Assembly: GCF_011421595.1 (NCBI RefSeq)
Contig: NZ_WTLH01000044.1
Coordinates: 1 to 34,792 of the forward strand
DNA length: 34,792 nucleotides
Direction of reading: 5' to 3'
DNA from: Streptomyces sp. YIM 98790
GTDB lineage: Bacteria; Actinomycetota; Actinomycetes; Streptomycetales; Streptomycetaceae
In this document: piece by piece, positions 16,542 through 24,221 of the stretch
Numbering within the stretch: position 1 is the stretch's first letter
Layout: each line of letters begins with the position of its first letter
Program-made: the position numbers and the translations under genes
The notes under the pieces: generated by a model
Seen by the model: the letters and a program-made list of their open reading frames with translations, nothing else
The model's database searches: none
What the model was told of the DNA's origin: nothing

Positions 16542-16569
16542 TGTTCGAGATCTCGTTTTTTGTTCGAAA
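16542..16569 (-). promoter_or_regulatory. TTCGAA operator of the dehydratase operon
   Basis: TGTTCGA occurs twice on the + strand (16542-16548 and 16561-16567), 19 bp apart. The outer copy lies in TTGTTCGAAA (16560-16569), identical to the GH51 operator. The inner one joins a CGAGATCTCG palindrome (16546-16555). The elements lie just after the predicted transcription start. Confidence 0.65.
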
Positions 16570-16582
16570 TTGTGACGAGGTG

Positions 16583-16612
16583 ACCGTAGTGAGGGCCGGC
16601 CGGGGCTGTCAA
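16583..16612 (-). promoter_or_regulatory. Promoter of the dehydratase operon
   Basis: On the minus strand TTGACA (16612-16607), an 18-bp spacer and TACGGT (16588-16583) predict a start near 16576, about 55 nt before the ATG. Confidence 0.7.
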
Positions 16613-16702
16613 CGGCGACCGGCCCCGGCCGGACTCCCGCCCCGGGACCCGGACTCCGCCCCGGACCCGGCCCGGCCACCGGCCCCGGCCGGGCCTTCCG
16701 GC

Positions 16703-17668
16703 TCAGTCCGGGCTGGTGATGCGCTCGTGGGCGATGTCGGCGAGCACCCGCTGCCCGGCCACGCCCGGGTGGAACCAGTCCCAGCGGCTCAGCTCCGCCA
16801 CCGTGAACGGGTACGCGAACACCGCGCCGTCGTCGTAGCGGCAGCGTTCGTCCTCGGAGCAGACGTCCTCCAGCACGGTGTTGAACTCCTGTACCCGCTC
16901 CCGCACCTCGTCGCGCCGGGCCGTGGCCGCCGCCTCGGCCTCGGCCTCCGACTGCCCGAGCATGGAGGGGCAGATCCCGAACCGCCAGATCTGCTGGGCC
17001 AGCGCGTTCTCCCGGCCCACCGTCCACAGCCGGTGCAGGTCCGGCACGCTCGCCACATAGATCTGGGCGGTGGGCAGGGCGGCGCGGATGATGCTCAGCG
17101 TCTCGGCGAAGTCCTTGCGGAAGTCGGCGACCGGGGTCATCGACTCCGTGTCCGGGGCGCAAGCGTCATTGGCCCCGATCAGCACGGTGAACAGCTCCGG
17201 CCGGTGCGCCACCGCCCGGCGGGCCTGCTCCGGCAGGTCGGCCATGCGGGCACCGGCCACCGCCTCGTTCCAGGTCTGCTCGGCGGGCAGCCGCTGGGCA
17301 AGGCTGTCCACGCCCGGCTCGGTTCCGGTCGCCCAGGACACCTCCGGGCAGTCGGAGAGGACCGAGCAGGCGTCGAAGCCGGTGGTGATGGAGTCGCCCA
17401 GGGCGGCCAGGCTCGCGGGGGAGACGTCCCAGGCGGGCGGCTCCCCGGCGGCGGACTTGTGCTCGCTCTCCTCGCCCAGCGTGGTGGAGGCGGCCTGGTC
17501 GGTGGTGTCCCCGGACGAGGTGCAGGCGGTGGCGGCGACGGCGGTGAGGCCGGTGACCGCCGCCAGTGCGGCGGCGGCGAGCCTGCCGCCGGCGGACCGG
17601 CGCGGACGCGGGGCGGCGGGTGCGGGCGGAGTGGCGGCGTTGGTGAGGCGGCTGCGGGTGACCGGCAT
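16703..17668 (-). CDS. SGNH/GDSL hydrolase lipoprotein
   Basis: A 321-aa exported esterase-type hydrolase. The N-terminus has a basic stretch (RPRR), a hydrophobic segment and a possible lipobox ATAC (Cys about 49), so it is probably a surface lipoprotein. SGNH blocks: nucleophile Ser 93 in GDSITTGFD, LIGANDAC (block III Asn), and Asp 297/His 300 in DWFHPG. Six or more cysteines after the lipobox suggest disulfides. Likely substrates are acyl or acetyl esters; the natural one cannot be told. The ATG at 17668 has AAGGA upstream. It is probably monocistronic and diverges from the DUF3145 gene. Confidence 0.88.
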   Translation of the reverse strand: MPVTRSRLTNAATPPAPAAPRPRRSAGGRLAAAALAAVTGLTAVAATACTSSGDTTDQAASTTLGEESEHKSAAGEPPAWDVSPASLAALGDSITTGFDACSVLSDCPEVSWATGTEPGVDSLAQRLPAEQTWNEAVAGARMADLPEQARRAVAHRPELFTVLIGANDACAPDTESMTPVADFRKDFAETLSIIRAALPTAQIYVASVPDLHRLWTVGRENALAQQIWRFGICPSMLGQSEAEAEAAATARRDEVRERVQEFNTVLEDVCSEDERCRYDDGAVFAYPFTVAELSRWDWFHPGVAGQRVLADIAHERITSPD

Positions 17669-17974
17669 TCAGCGTCGTCCTTCGGCTTGCGTCTCTGCTG
17701 CGCGTCCCGCAGCGGTAGCTTGGGCACGGGCCGGTGACGGTTCCGGCGACGGTACGGGCGGCACTGCCCGCGCCCCCGGCCCGGTGGTCCGCTCAGTGGA
17801 CTATGAAGACAAGAGTAAGAGATTACCCGGCGTTACCGGCTGTCCATTTTGCCGAGATTGGACATCCATGGTGTTTACTGTTCGTGCCTGTGCGCCGGGG
17901 GTGAACAACCCGTTGCGGCGCGGGGCGCAGGCACGCGCGCACAGCCCAGCGGCGGGACGGAGCGGGAGGTCCGG
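17669..17974. other. Divergent intergenic region, 306 bp
   Basis: No gene is apparent. An interrupted dyad TGTCCA-13 bp-TGGACA (17841-17864) sits about 110 bp before the DUF3145 start in a locally AT-richer stretch (17800-17885) that probably holds the promoter. I found no convincing -35/-10 pair. Confidence 0.45.
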
Positions 17975-18469
17975 ATGACGACACGAGGTGTCCTGTACGT
18001 ACACTCCGCGCCCCGCGCGCTGTGCCCGCATGTGGAGTGGGCGGTCTCCGGGGTCCTGGGCAGCCGGGTGGGCCTGGACTGGATCAGACAGCCCGCATCC
18101 CCGGGCACCTGGCGCGCCGAGCTCTCCTGGCAGGGCCCGGTCGGCACCGCATCCCGGCTGGCCTCGGCGCTGCGCGGCTGGGAACTGCTGCGCTTCGAGG
18201 TGACCTCCGAACCCTGCGCGGCGGCCGAGGGCGAGCGCTACAGCTGCACCCCGGGGCTCGGCATCTATCACGCGGTCACCGGCCTGCACGGCGACATCAT
18301 GATCCCGGAGGACCGGCTGCGCGCCGCGGCCGAGCGGGCCGGCCGCGGCGAGAGCGACCTGGCCGCGGAGATCTCCCGGCTGCTGGGCAAACCGTGGGAC
18401 GACGAGCTGGAGCCGTTCCGGTACGCCGGGGAGGGCGCCCCGGTCCGCTGGCTGCACCAGGTCGTCTGA
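17975..18469 (+). CDS. DUF3145 family protein
   Basis: A 164-aa cytoplasmic protein of a family restricted to actinomycetes. MTTRGVLYVHSAPRALCPHVEWAV is the conserved start of the family, and the C-terminal LEPFRYAGEGAPVRWLHQVV is equally typical. No enzyme motif is known. ATG 17975 was chosen because it begins the family similarity and GGGAGG lies 5 bp upstream; in-frame ATGs further upstream have no site. In Streptomyces it is, as I recall, near the fab cluster, as it is here. Function unknown. Confidence 0.9.
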   Translation: MTTRGVLYVHSAPRALCPHVEWAVSGVLGSRVGLDWIRQPASPGTWRAELSWQGPVGTASRLASALRGWELLRFEVTSEPCAAAEGERYSCTPGLGIYHAVTGLHGDIMIPEDRLRAAAERAGRGESDLAAEISRLLGKPWDDELEPFRYAGEGAPVRWLHQVV

Positions 18470-18537
18470 GCGGTTCCTCCGGACGGCCCGCCCGGCTCAG
18501 GCGGACGGCGGACGTCCGTCCGGGCGAATTCGCCGGC

Positions 18538-19155
18538 TCAGGTTTCCCGCGCGGCGGTGGTGTCCAGCAGCCGGTGCACGGCCCGCTGGGCCCGCACCAC
18601 GGCGGCGCTGTCGCCATGCAGCTGGATCGCGTGGTTCAGGCTCATCATCACCCCGAACAGCTCGAAGACCAGCTGCTCCGGATCGGTGCCGGCGGGCAGC
18701 TCGCCGCGCCGCACGGCCGTCCGCACATCGGCGGCCAGCCGCCGCCGCCACACCGCGAACTGCCGTTGCAGCAGCGCCCGCACCGGCCCGCCCCGGCCGT
18801 CGTACTCGAAGGTGGAGCTGACGAACAGGCAGCCGCCGGGGAAGACACCGCGCTCCAGGTAGGAGATCCAGGCGGCGCACAGTGCGCGCAGCCGCTCCAG
18901 TCCCGGGCGGGCGTCCGCCGCCGGGTTCCACACCTCGCTGTTGAAGATCACCGAGGCGCGCTCCAGGGTGGCGAGCTGGAGTGCCTCCTTGGAACCGAAG
19001 TGGCCCAGCAGCCCGGACTTGCTCAGGCCCAGGTCCTCGGCGAGCCGCCCGATGGTCAGCCCTTCCAGCCCTTCCAGGGAGGCGACGTCGACGCTGCGCC
19101 GGATGATCCTCTCCCGGGTGGAGCGGGCTTCGGCGGCCGATCTGCGCGGACTCAT
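18538..19155 (-). CDS. TetR family transcriptional regulator
   Basis: A 205-aa repressor. The N-terminal helix-turn-helix covers about residues 12-60 (STRERIIRRSVDVASLEG, then LTIGRLAEDLGLSKSGLLGHFGSKE). The C-terminal ligand domain contains FVSSTFEYDGRGGPVRALL, similar to a common TetR C-terminal domain. It diverges from a KASIII gene with only 45 bp between start codons. The intervening DNA contains a perfect palindrome, so it most likely represses itself and the KASIII gene. An acyl-CoA or fatty-acid ligand is a reasonable guess from context. A TATACT box 7 nt before the ATG, and no ribosome site, suggest a leaderless mRNA. Confidence 0.9.
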   Translation of the reverse strand: MSPRRSAAEARSTRERIIRRSVDVASLEGLEGLTIGRLAEDLGLSKSGLLGHFGSKEALQLATLERASVIFNSEVWNPAADARPGLERLRALCAAWISYLERGVFPGGCLFVSSTFEYDGRGGPVRALLQRQFAVWRRRLAADVRTAVRRGELPAGTDPEQLVFELFGVMMSLNHAIQLHGDSAAVVRAQRAVHRLLDTTAARET

Positions 19156-19162
19156 GACACCG

Positions 19163-19194
19163 AGTATAGAGTCCGACCGATCGGTCGCTATAGT
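19163..19194. promoter_or_regulatory. Divergent tetR/KASIII promoter-operator
   Basis: The perfect 14-bp palindrome CGACCGATCGGTCG (19174-19187) is flanked symmetrically by two outward-facing -10 boxes: TATACT on the minus strand (19168-19163) for tetR and TATAGT on the plus strand (19189-19194) for KASIII. The palindrome would occupy the -35/-10 spacer of both promoters, so one bound TetR dimer could block both. Neither promoter shows a recognisable -35. Confidence 0.75.
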
Positions 19195-19200
19195 CGCCCC

Positions 19201-20211
19201 ATGACGTCTTCCGCAGCTCCCGGGCCTGCCGCCACCGTGCCGTCCGGCTCCCGCCGCTCCCGTATCACCGCGCTGGGCCACCACCAGCCGTCGCAGGTGC
19301 TCACCAACGACGACCTGGCCGGCATGGTCGAGACCAGCGACGAGTGGATACGCCGGCGCACCGGCATCGTCACCCGCCGCATCGCCCGCGAGGAGACGGT
19401 CACCGATCTGGCCGCCGCCGCGGCGGAGAAGGCCCTGGCCCAGTCCGGTACCGACCCGGCCGACATCGGCCAGGTGATCGTGGCCACCTGCTCGGCACAG
19501 GACCGCTCGCCCGCCATCGCCGCACAGGTCGCCGGGCGCACCGGGATCACCGGTGCCATCGCCTTCGACCTGAACAACGCCTGTGCCGGCTTCACCACCG
19601 CACTGGCCACCGCCGACCACACGCTGCGGGCCGGCGCCGCCCGGCACGCGCTGGTGATCGGCGCCGAGAAGATGTCCGATCTGACGGACTGGACGGACCG
19701 CTCCACATGCGTGCTGCTCGGTGACGGGGCGGGCGCGGCGGTGCTCAGCGCGGTGGACGAGCCGTCGTCCGGCGGTGGCGGGGGGATCGGTGTCGGGCCG
19801 GTGGTGTGGGGCACGGACCCGTCCCGGGGCAGCGCGGTGCGCCTCCAGGACGCCTGGCAGCCCCGGTTCGCCCAGGACGGCCAGACGGTGTTCCGCTGGG
19901 CCACCACGGTGCTGCCCGCGCTGCTGCGGGAGACCTGTGAGCGGGCCGGGATCACCCCGGCGGAGCTGGGCGGGGTCGTCACCCACCAGGCCAATCTGCG
20001 GATCATCGAGTTGCTGGTGGACAAGCTGGACTGCCCGCAGGCGGTGGTCGCCCGCGACGTGGCGGACAGCGGCAACACCTCGGCGGCGTCCATCCCCATC
20101 GCCATGTCGAAACTGGTGGAGCGCGGCGACCTGCCCTCCGGCGTCCCGGTGCTGCTGTTCGCCTTCGGCGGCGGCCTCTCCTGGGCCGGCCAGATCGTCA
20201 CCGCCCCCTGA
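19201..20211 (+). CDS. Second 3-oxoacyl-ACP synthase III (KASIII, FabH-like)
   Basis: A 336-aa condensing enzyme with the full catalytic triad: Cys 128 in NNACAGF, His 262 in THQANLR and Asn 292 in SGNTSAAS. The N-terminus DEWIRRRTGIVTRRIA is typical of KASIII. It is distinct from the FabH of the adjacent fab operon (334 aa), with an extra N-terminal tail of about 20 residues and a Gly-rich loop near 190. It would join an acyl-CoA starter to malonyl-ACP or a related acceptor. TetR control from the divergent gene suggests that this copy is conditional, supplying other starters or replacing FabH. The ATG lies 6 nt after a TATAGT box with no ribosome site. A bidirectional terminator separates it from the convergent fabF. 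Confidence 0.92.
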   Translation: MTSSAAPGPAATVPSGSRRSRITALGHHQPSQVLTNDDLAGMVETSDEWIRRRTGIVTRRIAREETVTDLAAAAAEKALAQSGTDPADIGQVIVATCSAQDRSPAIAAQVAGRTGITGAIAFDLNNACAGFTTALATADHTLRAGAARHALVIGAEKMSDLTDWTDRSTCVLLGDGAGAAVLSAVDEPSSGGGGGIGVGPVVWGTDPSRGSAVRLQDAWQPRFAQDGQTVFRWATTVLPALLRETCERAGITPAELGGVVTHQANLRIIELLVDKLDCPQAVVARDVADSGNTSAASIPIAMSKLVERGDLPSGVPVLLFAFGGGLSWAGQIVTAP

Positions 20212-20254
20212 GTGCCCGAGTGCGGAGCACGCCCGGCTGCGGCCGGGCACGGCG

Positions 20255-20293
20255 AAGGGGCCGGACCCGGAGGTGCTCCGGGCCCGGCCCCTT
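20255..20293. terminator. Bidirectional terminator between KASIII and fabF
   Basis: An 18-bp stem (20255-20272 with 20276-20293; arm begins AAGGGGCCGG), with one G-T wobble and a 3-nt loop, lies between convergent genes and can serve both. Confidence 0.8.
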
Positions 20294-20302
20294 CCTGCCG
20301 GC

Positions 20303-21568
20303 TCAGAGGGTGCGGAAGGCGAGGACCACGTTGTGGCCGCCGAAGCCGAAGGAGTTGTTGAGCGCCGCGATGGTGCCCGACGGCAGTGCCCGGGCCTCGC
20401 CGCGCACGATGTCCGCGTCCACTTCCGGGTCCAGCTCGTCCACGTTGACGGTGGGCGGGGCCAGCCGGTGGTGCACCGCCAGCACGGTCGCCACGGTCTC
20501 CACACCGCCCGCGCCGCCCAGCAGGTGCCCGGTCATCGACTTGGTGGCCGACACCGCGACATGGTCGAGTTCCTCGCCCAGCACCTTGCGCAGCGCCTTG
20601 ATCTCCGCCACATCGCCCTGCGGCGTGGCGGTGGCGTGCGCGTTGACGTGCACCACCTGCGCGGGCTTGAGGTCGGTGGTGTCCAGCAGGTTCTGGACCG
20701 CCGCCGCCACACCCCGCCCGGTGGGCTCCGGCTGCGCGATGTGGTGGCTGTCCGCCGACAGCCCCTGGCCCAGCAGCTCGCAGTACACCCGTGCGCCGCG
20801 CCGGGCCGCGTGCTCGGCCGACTCCAGCACCACCACGCCGCAGCCCTCGCCCAGCACGAAGCCGTCCCGGGCCACGTCGTACGGCCGGGAGGCCCGCTCG
20901 GGCTCGTCGTTGTTCTTGGACATCGCCATCATGTTGGCGAAGGCCGCGATGGGCAGCGGGTGAATGGCCGCCTCGGTGCCGCCCGCGACCACCACGTCCG
21001 CCCGGCCGCTGCGGATCATCTCCGCCGCGTACCCCACGGCCTCCGCGCCCGAGGCACAGGCGCTGACCGGGGTGTGGGCCCCGGCCCGGGCGCCGATCTC
21101 CAGGCTGACGTTGGCGGCCGGGCTGTTCGGCATCAGCATCGGCACGGTGTGCGGCGAGACCCGCCGCGGACCCTTCTGGACCAGGTTGTCGTACTGCTCC
21201 AGCAGGGTCGTCACGCCGCCGATGCCCGAGGCGATGACCGCGCCCAGCCGGTCCGGGTCCATCACGCCGCCGTCCTCGCCCGCCGGGGCGGTGAAGCCGG
21301 CGTCCGCCCAGGCCTCCCTGGTGGCGAGCAGCGCGAACTGCGCCGAGCGGTCCAGCTTGCGGGCCACCGGCCGGGGGAGCACCTCACCGGGCTCCACCGC
21401 GATGGTGGCGGCGATTTTCACCGGCAGATCGGCCGCCCAGTCCTGGGTCAGCCGCCGGACGCCCGAGGTACCGGACACCAGGGCCTGCCAGGTCGTCGCG
21501 ATGTCGCCACCCAGCGGTGTGGTTGCGCCGACACCGGTGACGACCACCGTTCGATTGGTCGCGTTCAC
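20303..21568 (-). CDS. fabF: 3-oxoacyl-ACP synthase II (FabF)
   Basis: A 421-aa KASII that elongates acyl-ACP with malonyl-ACP in type II fatty acid synthesis. Catalytic residues: Cys 171 in SACASG, His 311 in NAHATAT, and Lys 343 and His 348 in KSMTGHLLGGAGG. PYDVARDGFVLGEG is typical. The start is GTG at 21568 with only a weak AAGAG upstream. Last gene of the fasR-fabD-fabH-acpP-fabF cluster, 148 bp after acpP. It ends at the bidirectional terminator. Confidence 0.97.
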   Translation of the reverse strand: MNATNRTVVVTGVGATTPLGGDIATTWQALVSGTSGVRRLTQDWAADLPVKIAATIAVEPGEVLPRPVARKLDRSAQFALLATREAWADAGFTAPAGEDGGVMDPDRLGAVIASGIGGVTTLLEQYDNLVQKGPRRVSPHTVPMLMPNSPAANVSLEIGARAGAHTPVSACASGAEAVGYAAEMIRSGRADVVVAGGTEAAIHPLPIAAFANMMAMSKNNDEPERASRPYDVARDGFVLGEGCGVVVLESAEHAARRGARVYCELLGQGLSADSHHIAQPEPTGRGVAAAVQNLLDTTDLKPAQVVHVNAHATATPQGDVAEIKALRKVLGEELDHVAVSATKSMTGHLLGGAGGVETVATVLAVHHRLAPPTVNVDELDPEVDADIVRGEARALPSGTIAALNNSFGFGGHNVVLAFRTL

Positions 21569-21716
21569 GGCAATGCTCTTCCGCTAGTCGAGGTCGGGGG
21601 ATGGCCACCGCGGCGGGTGGCGACACGCGCGTCGTGCTGCGCTGCTGCGGCCCGCCGCCGCGGGATGCGGCGGAGGTGCGGCCGGAGAGGGCCGGACGGG
21701 GCCGGGTGAGGAAGGG

Positions 21717-21965
21717 TCAGCCCTGGTGGTCCAGGATGTAGGAGACCGCGTCGCCCACGGTCTTCAGCTTCTTGACGTCGTCGTCCGGGATCTTGACCTC
21801 GAAGCGCTCCTCGGCGGCGACGACCACCTCGACCATGGACAGCGAGTCCACGTCCAGGTCGTCCGTGAAGGACTTCTCCTCGGTCACGTCCTCGGCGGGG
21901 ATGCCGGCGATCTCGTTCACGATCTCGCCGAGGCCGGCGATGATCTCTTCCTTGGTGGACGCCAT
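21717..21965 (-). CDS. acpP: Acyl carrier protein
   Basis: An 82-aa acidic carrier protein. Ser in DVDSLSMVEV (about residue 41) receives 4'-phosphopantetheine. The helices around ATKEEII-type and VGDAVSYILDHQ segments are typical. ATG at 21965 with GGAG 8 bp upstream. Located between fabH (108-bp gap) and fabF, as in other Streptomyces, where it serves fatty acid synthesis. Confidence 0.97.
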   Translation of the reverse strand: MASTKEEIIAGLGEIVNEIAGIPAEDVTEEKSFTDDLDVDSLSMVEVVVAAEERFEVKIPDDDVKKLKTVGDAVSYILDHQG

Positions 21966-22073
21966 TGCGCCGCTCCTTCGTGTGATGCGGTCCGTTGCCG
22001 CTGTGCTGTCCTGCGGGTCCTGCTGAGGTGGTACCGGTGCGGACCGGTGGCACCGGACCGCGGGTGTTCGTGC

Positions 22074-23078
22074 CTAAGGGAGGGTAACGACCGTGGCCGC
22101 GTAGACCAGACCCGCCCCGAAACCGATGACGAGAGCTGTGTCACCGCTCTTGGCCTGCCCGGTCGCCAGCATCCGCTCCATGGCGAGCGGAATGGAGGCG
22201 GCCGAGGTGTTGCCGGTGGTCTCGATGTCGCGGGCGACCGCCACATGGTCCGGCAGCTTCAGGGTCTTCGCCAGCGAATCGATGATCCGCATGTTGGCCT
22301 GGTGCGGGATGAAGACGTCGAGCTCGGCGGCGGTGATGCCGGCCGCGTCCAGCGCCTGCTGGGCGACCTTGGCCATCTCGAAGACCGCCCAGCGGAAGAC
22401 CGTCTGGCCCTCCTGGCGCAGGGCCGGGAACTTCTCCACCGGGCCCTGCCGGTACGCGTCCCAGGGTACGGTCTGGCCGATGGTGTCGAACTTGTCGCCC
22501 TCCGAGCCCCACACCGTGGGGCCGATGCCGGGCTCCTCGGACGGGCCGACCACGGCCGCGCCGGCCCCGTCGCCGAACAGGAAGGCGGTCGTCCGGTCCT
22601 GCAGGTCTGTCATGTCGGACAGCCGCTCCACACCGAGGACCAGCACATACTCCGCGCTGCCCTCGACGATCATGCCCTTGGCCAGGGTCAGGCCGTAGCC
22701 GAAGCCGGCGCAGGCGGCGGAGATGTCGAAGGCGGCCGGCCGGCCCGCGCCGAGCCGGTGCGCGATCTCGGCGGCCACGCCGGGAGTCTGCCGGAAGTGC
22801 GAGACGGTCGAGACCACCACCGCGCCGATCCGCTCCGCCTCGATACCGGCGTCGGCCAGCGCCTTGCCGGCCGCGGCCAGGGACATCTCGGTGACCGTCT
22901 CGTCCTCACCGGCCCAGTGCCGGGTGACGATGCCGGACCGGGAGCGGATCCACTCGTCCGAGGAGTCGATGTGCCTGAGGATCTCCTCGTTGGGCACCAC
23001 CCGGGTGGGACGGTAGCCGCCGACGCCCAGGACGCGGGCGTAGGGAGCGCCCTTGCCGCCCTTGATCTTGCCGGACAT
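22074..23078 (-). CDS. fabH: 3-oxoacyl-ACP synthase III (FabH)
   Basis: A 334-aa primary KASIII that starts fatty acid synthesis from acyl-CoA and malonyl-ACP. Triad: Cys 123 in SAACAGF, His 259 in PHQANMR and Asn 290 in TTGNTSAAS. In Streptomyces this enzyme accepts branched starters such as isobutyryl-CoA (family knowledge). It follows fabD by 29 bp and precedes acpP. The ATG at 23078 has an AGGAG-type site upstream. Confidence 0.97.
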   Translation of the reverse strand: MSGKIKGGKGAPYARVLGVGGYRPTRVVPNEEILRHIDSSDEWIRSRSGIVTRHWAGEDETVTEMSLAAAGKALADAGIEAERIGAVVVSTVSHFRQTPGVAAEIAHRLGAGRPAAFDISAACAGFGYGLTLAKGMIVEGSAEYVLVLGVERLSDMTDLQDRTTAFLFGDGAGAAVVGPSEEPGIGPTVWGSEGDKFDTIGQTVPWDAYRQGPVEKFPALRQEGQTVFRWAVFEMAKVAQQALDAAGITAAELDVFIPHQANMRIIDSLAKTLKLPDHVAVARDIETTGNTSAASIPLAMERMLATGQAKSGDTALVIGFGAGLVYAATVVTLP

Positions 23079-23107
23079 GTCAGTGTCGCTCCTCTTCCGT
23101 CGTCGGC

Positions 23108-24121
23108 TCAGGCCCCGGCCGGGCCGCCGGCCCCGGCATCCGCCGCGGCGGCGTCCCGGCCGTACCCGGCCAGGAGTTCACGGGCCGCGTCCAGGTGCTC
23201 GGGGGTCTTGAGGGCCAGCGTCCTGACGCCCTTCATGCCTCGCTTGGCCAGCCCGGTCAGGGTCCCGCCCGGACAGACCTCGATCATGGCGGTGACGCCG
23301 AGGGACAGGAAGGTCTCCATGCACAGATCCCACCGGACCGGTCCGGCCACCTGGGCCACCAGCCGGCGCAGGATCTCCTTGCCCTCGTCGACCACGCGGC
23401 CGTCCGCGTTGGACACCCAGCGCACCCGGGGGTCGGCCGGCACCAGGGCCGAGGCCGCCGTCTCCATGGCCGCCACGGCCGGTGCCATGTGCGCGGTGTG
23501 GAAGGCGCCCGCGACCTGGAGCCGGCGCACCCGGGCGCCCTCGGGCGGATCGGCGTCCAGCGCGGCCAGCTGCTCGGCGGTGCCGGCCGCCACGGTCTGG
23601 CCGGCGCCGTTCCGGTTGGCCGCGGTCAGGCCCAGGCGTTCGAGGTGGGCCGGGACCCCCTCCGGGTCCTTGCCGCCCAGCACGGCCGCCATGCCGGTCT
23701 CGGTGACCGCCGCGGCCTCGGCCATGGCCAGCCCGCGCCGCCGGACCAGCCGCAGTGCCTCCTCGGGGGTGAGCACTCCGGCGATCGCGGCCGCGGCCAG
23801 TTCGCCCACGCTGTGCCCGGCGACCACGCCCGGCCGGCCGGCGGCACCGGGTGCCTCGGCGGCTCGGGCGGCCCCGGGAAGGCCGAACCCCTCGCCGAGC
23901 AGGGCCTCGGCGGAGAGCAGGGCGGAGGCGACCAGCAGCGGCTGGGCCACCGCGGTGTCCCGGATCTCGTCGGCGTCGGCCTGGGTGCCGAACCGCACCA
24001 GATCCAGGTCGATCGCCTCCGACCAGGCACGCAGCCGGTCGGCCGCGCCGGGGAGATCCAGCCAGGGGGTCAGAAAGCCAGGGGACTGGGCGCCCTGGCC
24101 GGGAGCGACGAGTACGAGCAC
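23108..24121 (-). CDS. fabD: Malonyl-CoA:ACP transacylase (FabD)
   Basis: A 337-aa transacylase that loads malonyl groups onto ACP. It has the N-terminal VAPGQGAQSPGF, the nucleophile Ser 104 in AGHSVGE and His 208 in AGAFHTAHM. I place the start at GTG 24121, giving the usual MLVLVAPGQ start with AGGAG 9 bp upstream; the in-frame GTG at 24127 is 3 bp from that site and less likely. First enzyme gene of the cluster, 100 bp after fasR. An inverted repeat lies in its leader. Confidence 0.96.
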   Translation of the reverse strand: MLVLVAPGQGAQSPGFLTPWLDLPGAADRLRAWSEAIDLDLVRFGTQADADEIRDTAVAQPLLVASALLSAEALLGEGFGLPGAARAAEAPGAAGRPGVVAGHSVGELAAAAIAGVLTPEEALRLVRRRGLAMAEAAAVTETGMAAVLGGKDPEGVPAHLERLGLTAANRNGAGQTVAAGTAEQLAALDADPPEGARVRRLQVAGAFHTAHMAPAVAAMETAASALVPADPRVRWVSNADGRVVDEGKEILRRLVAQVAGPVRWDLCMETFLSLGVTAMIEVCPGGTLTGLAKRGMKGVRTLALKTPEHLDAARELLAGYGRDAAAADAGAGGPAGA

Positions 24122-24137
24122 ACTCACACTCTCTCCT

Positions 24138-24165
24138 GTCCCCACCCGTCCGCGCCGGTGGGGAC
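24138..24165. promoter_or_regulatory. Inverted repeat in the fabD leader
   Basis: GTCCCCACC (24138-24146) and GGTGGGGAC (24157-24165) form a perfect 9-bp inverted repeat with a 10-nt loop, just upstream of the fabD ribosome site. It could be a protein-binding site (FasR activates fabD in Streptomyces) or an mRNA hairpin. The role is inferred from position only. Confidence 0.4.
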
Positions 24166-24221
24166 CGGGACGAAGAACCACCGACGGAATTGTCGACAGC
24201 CCACAAAGTCCCTCGTCGAGA

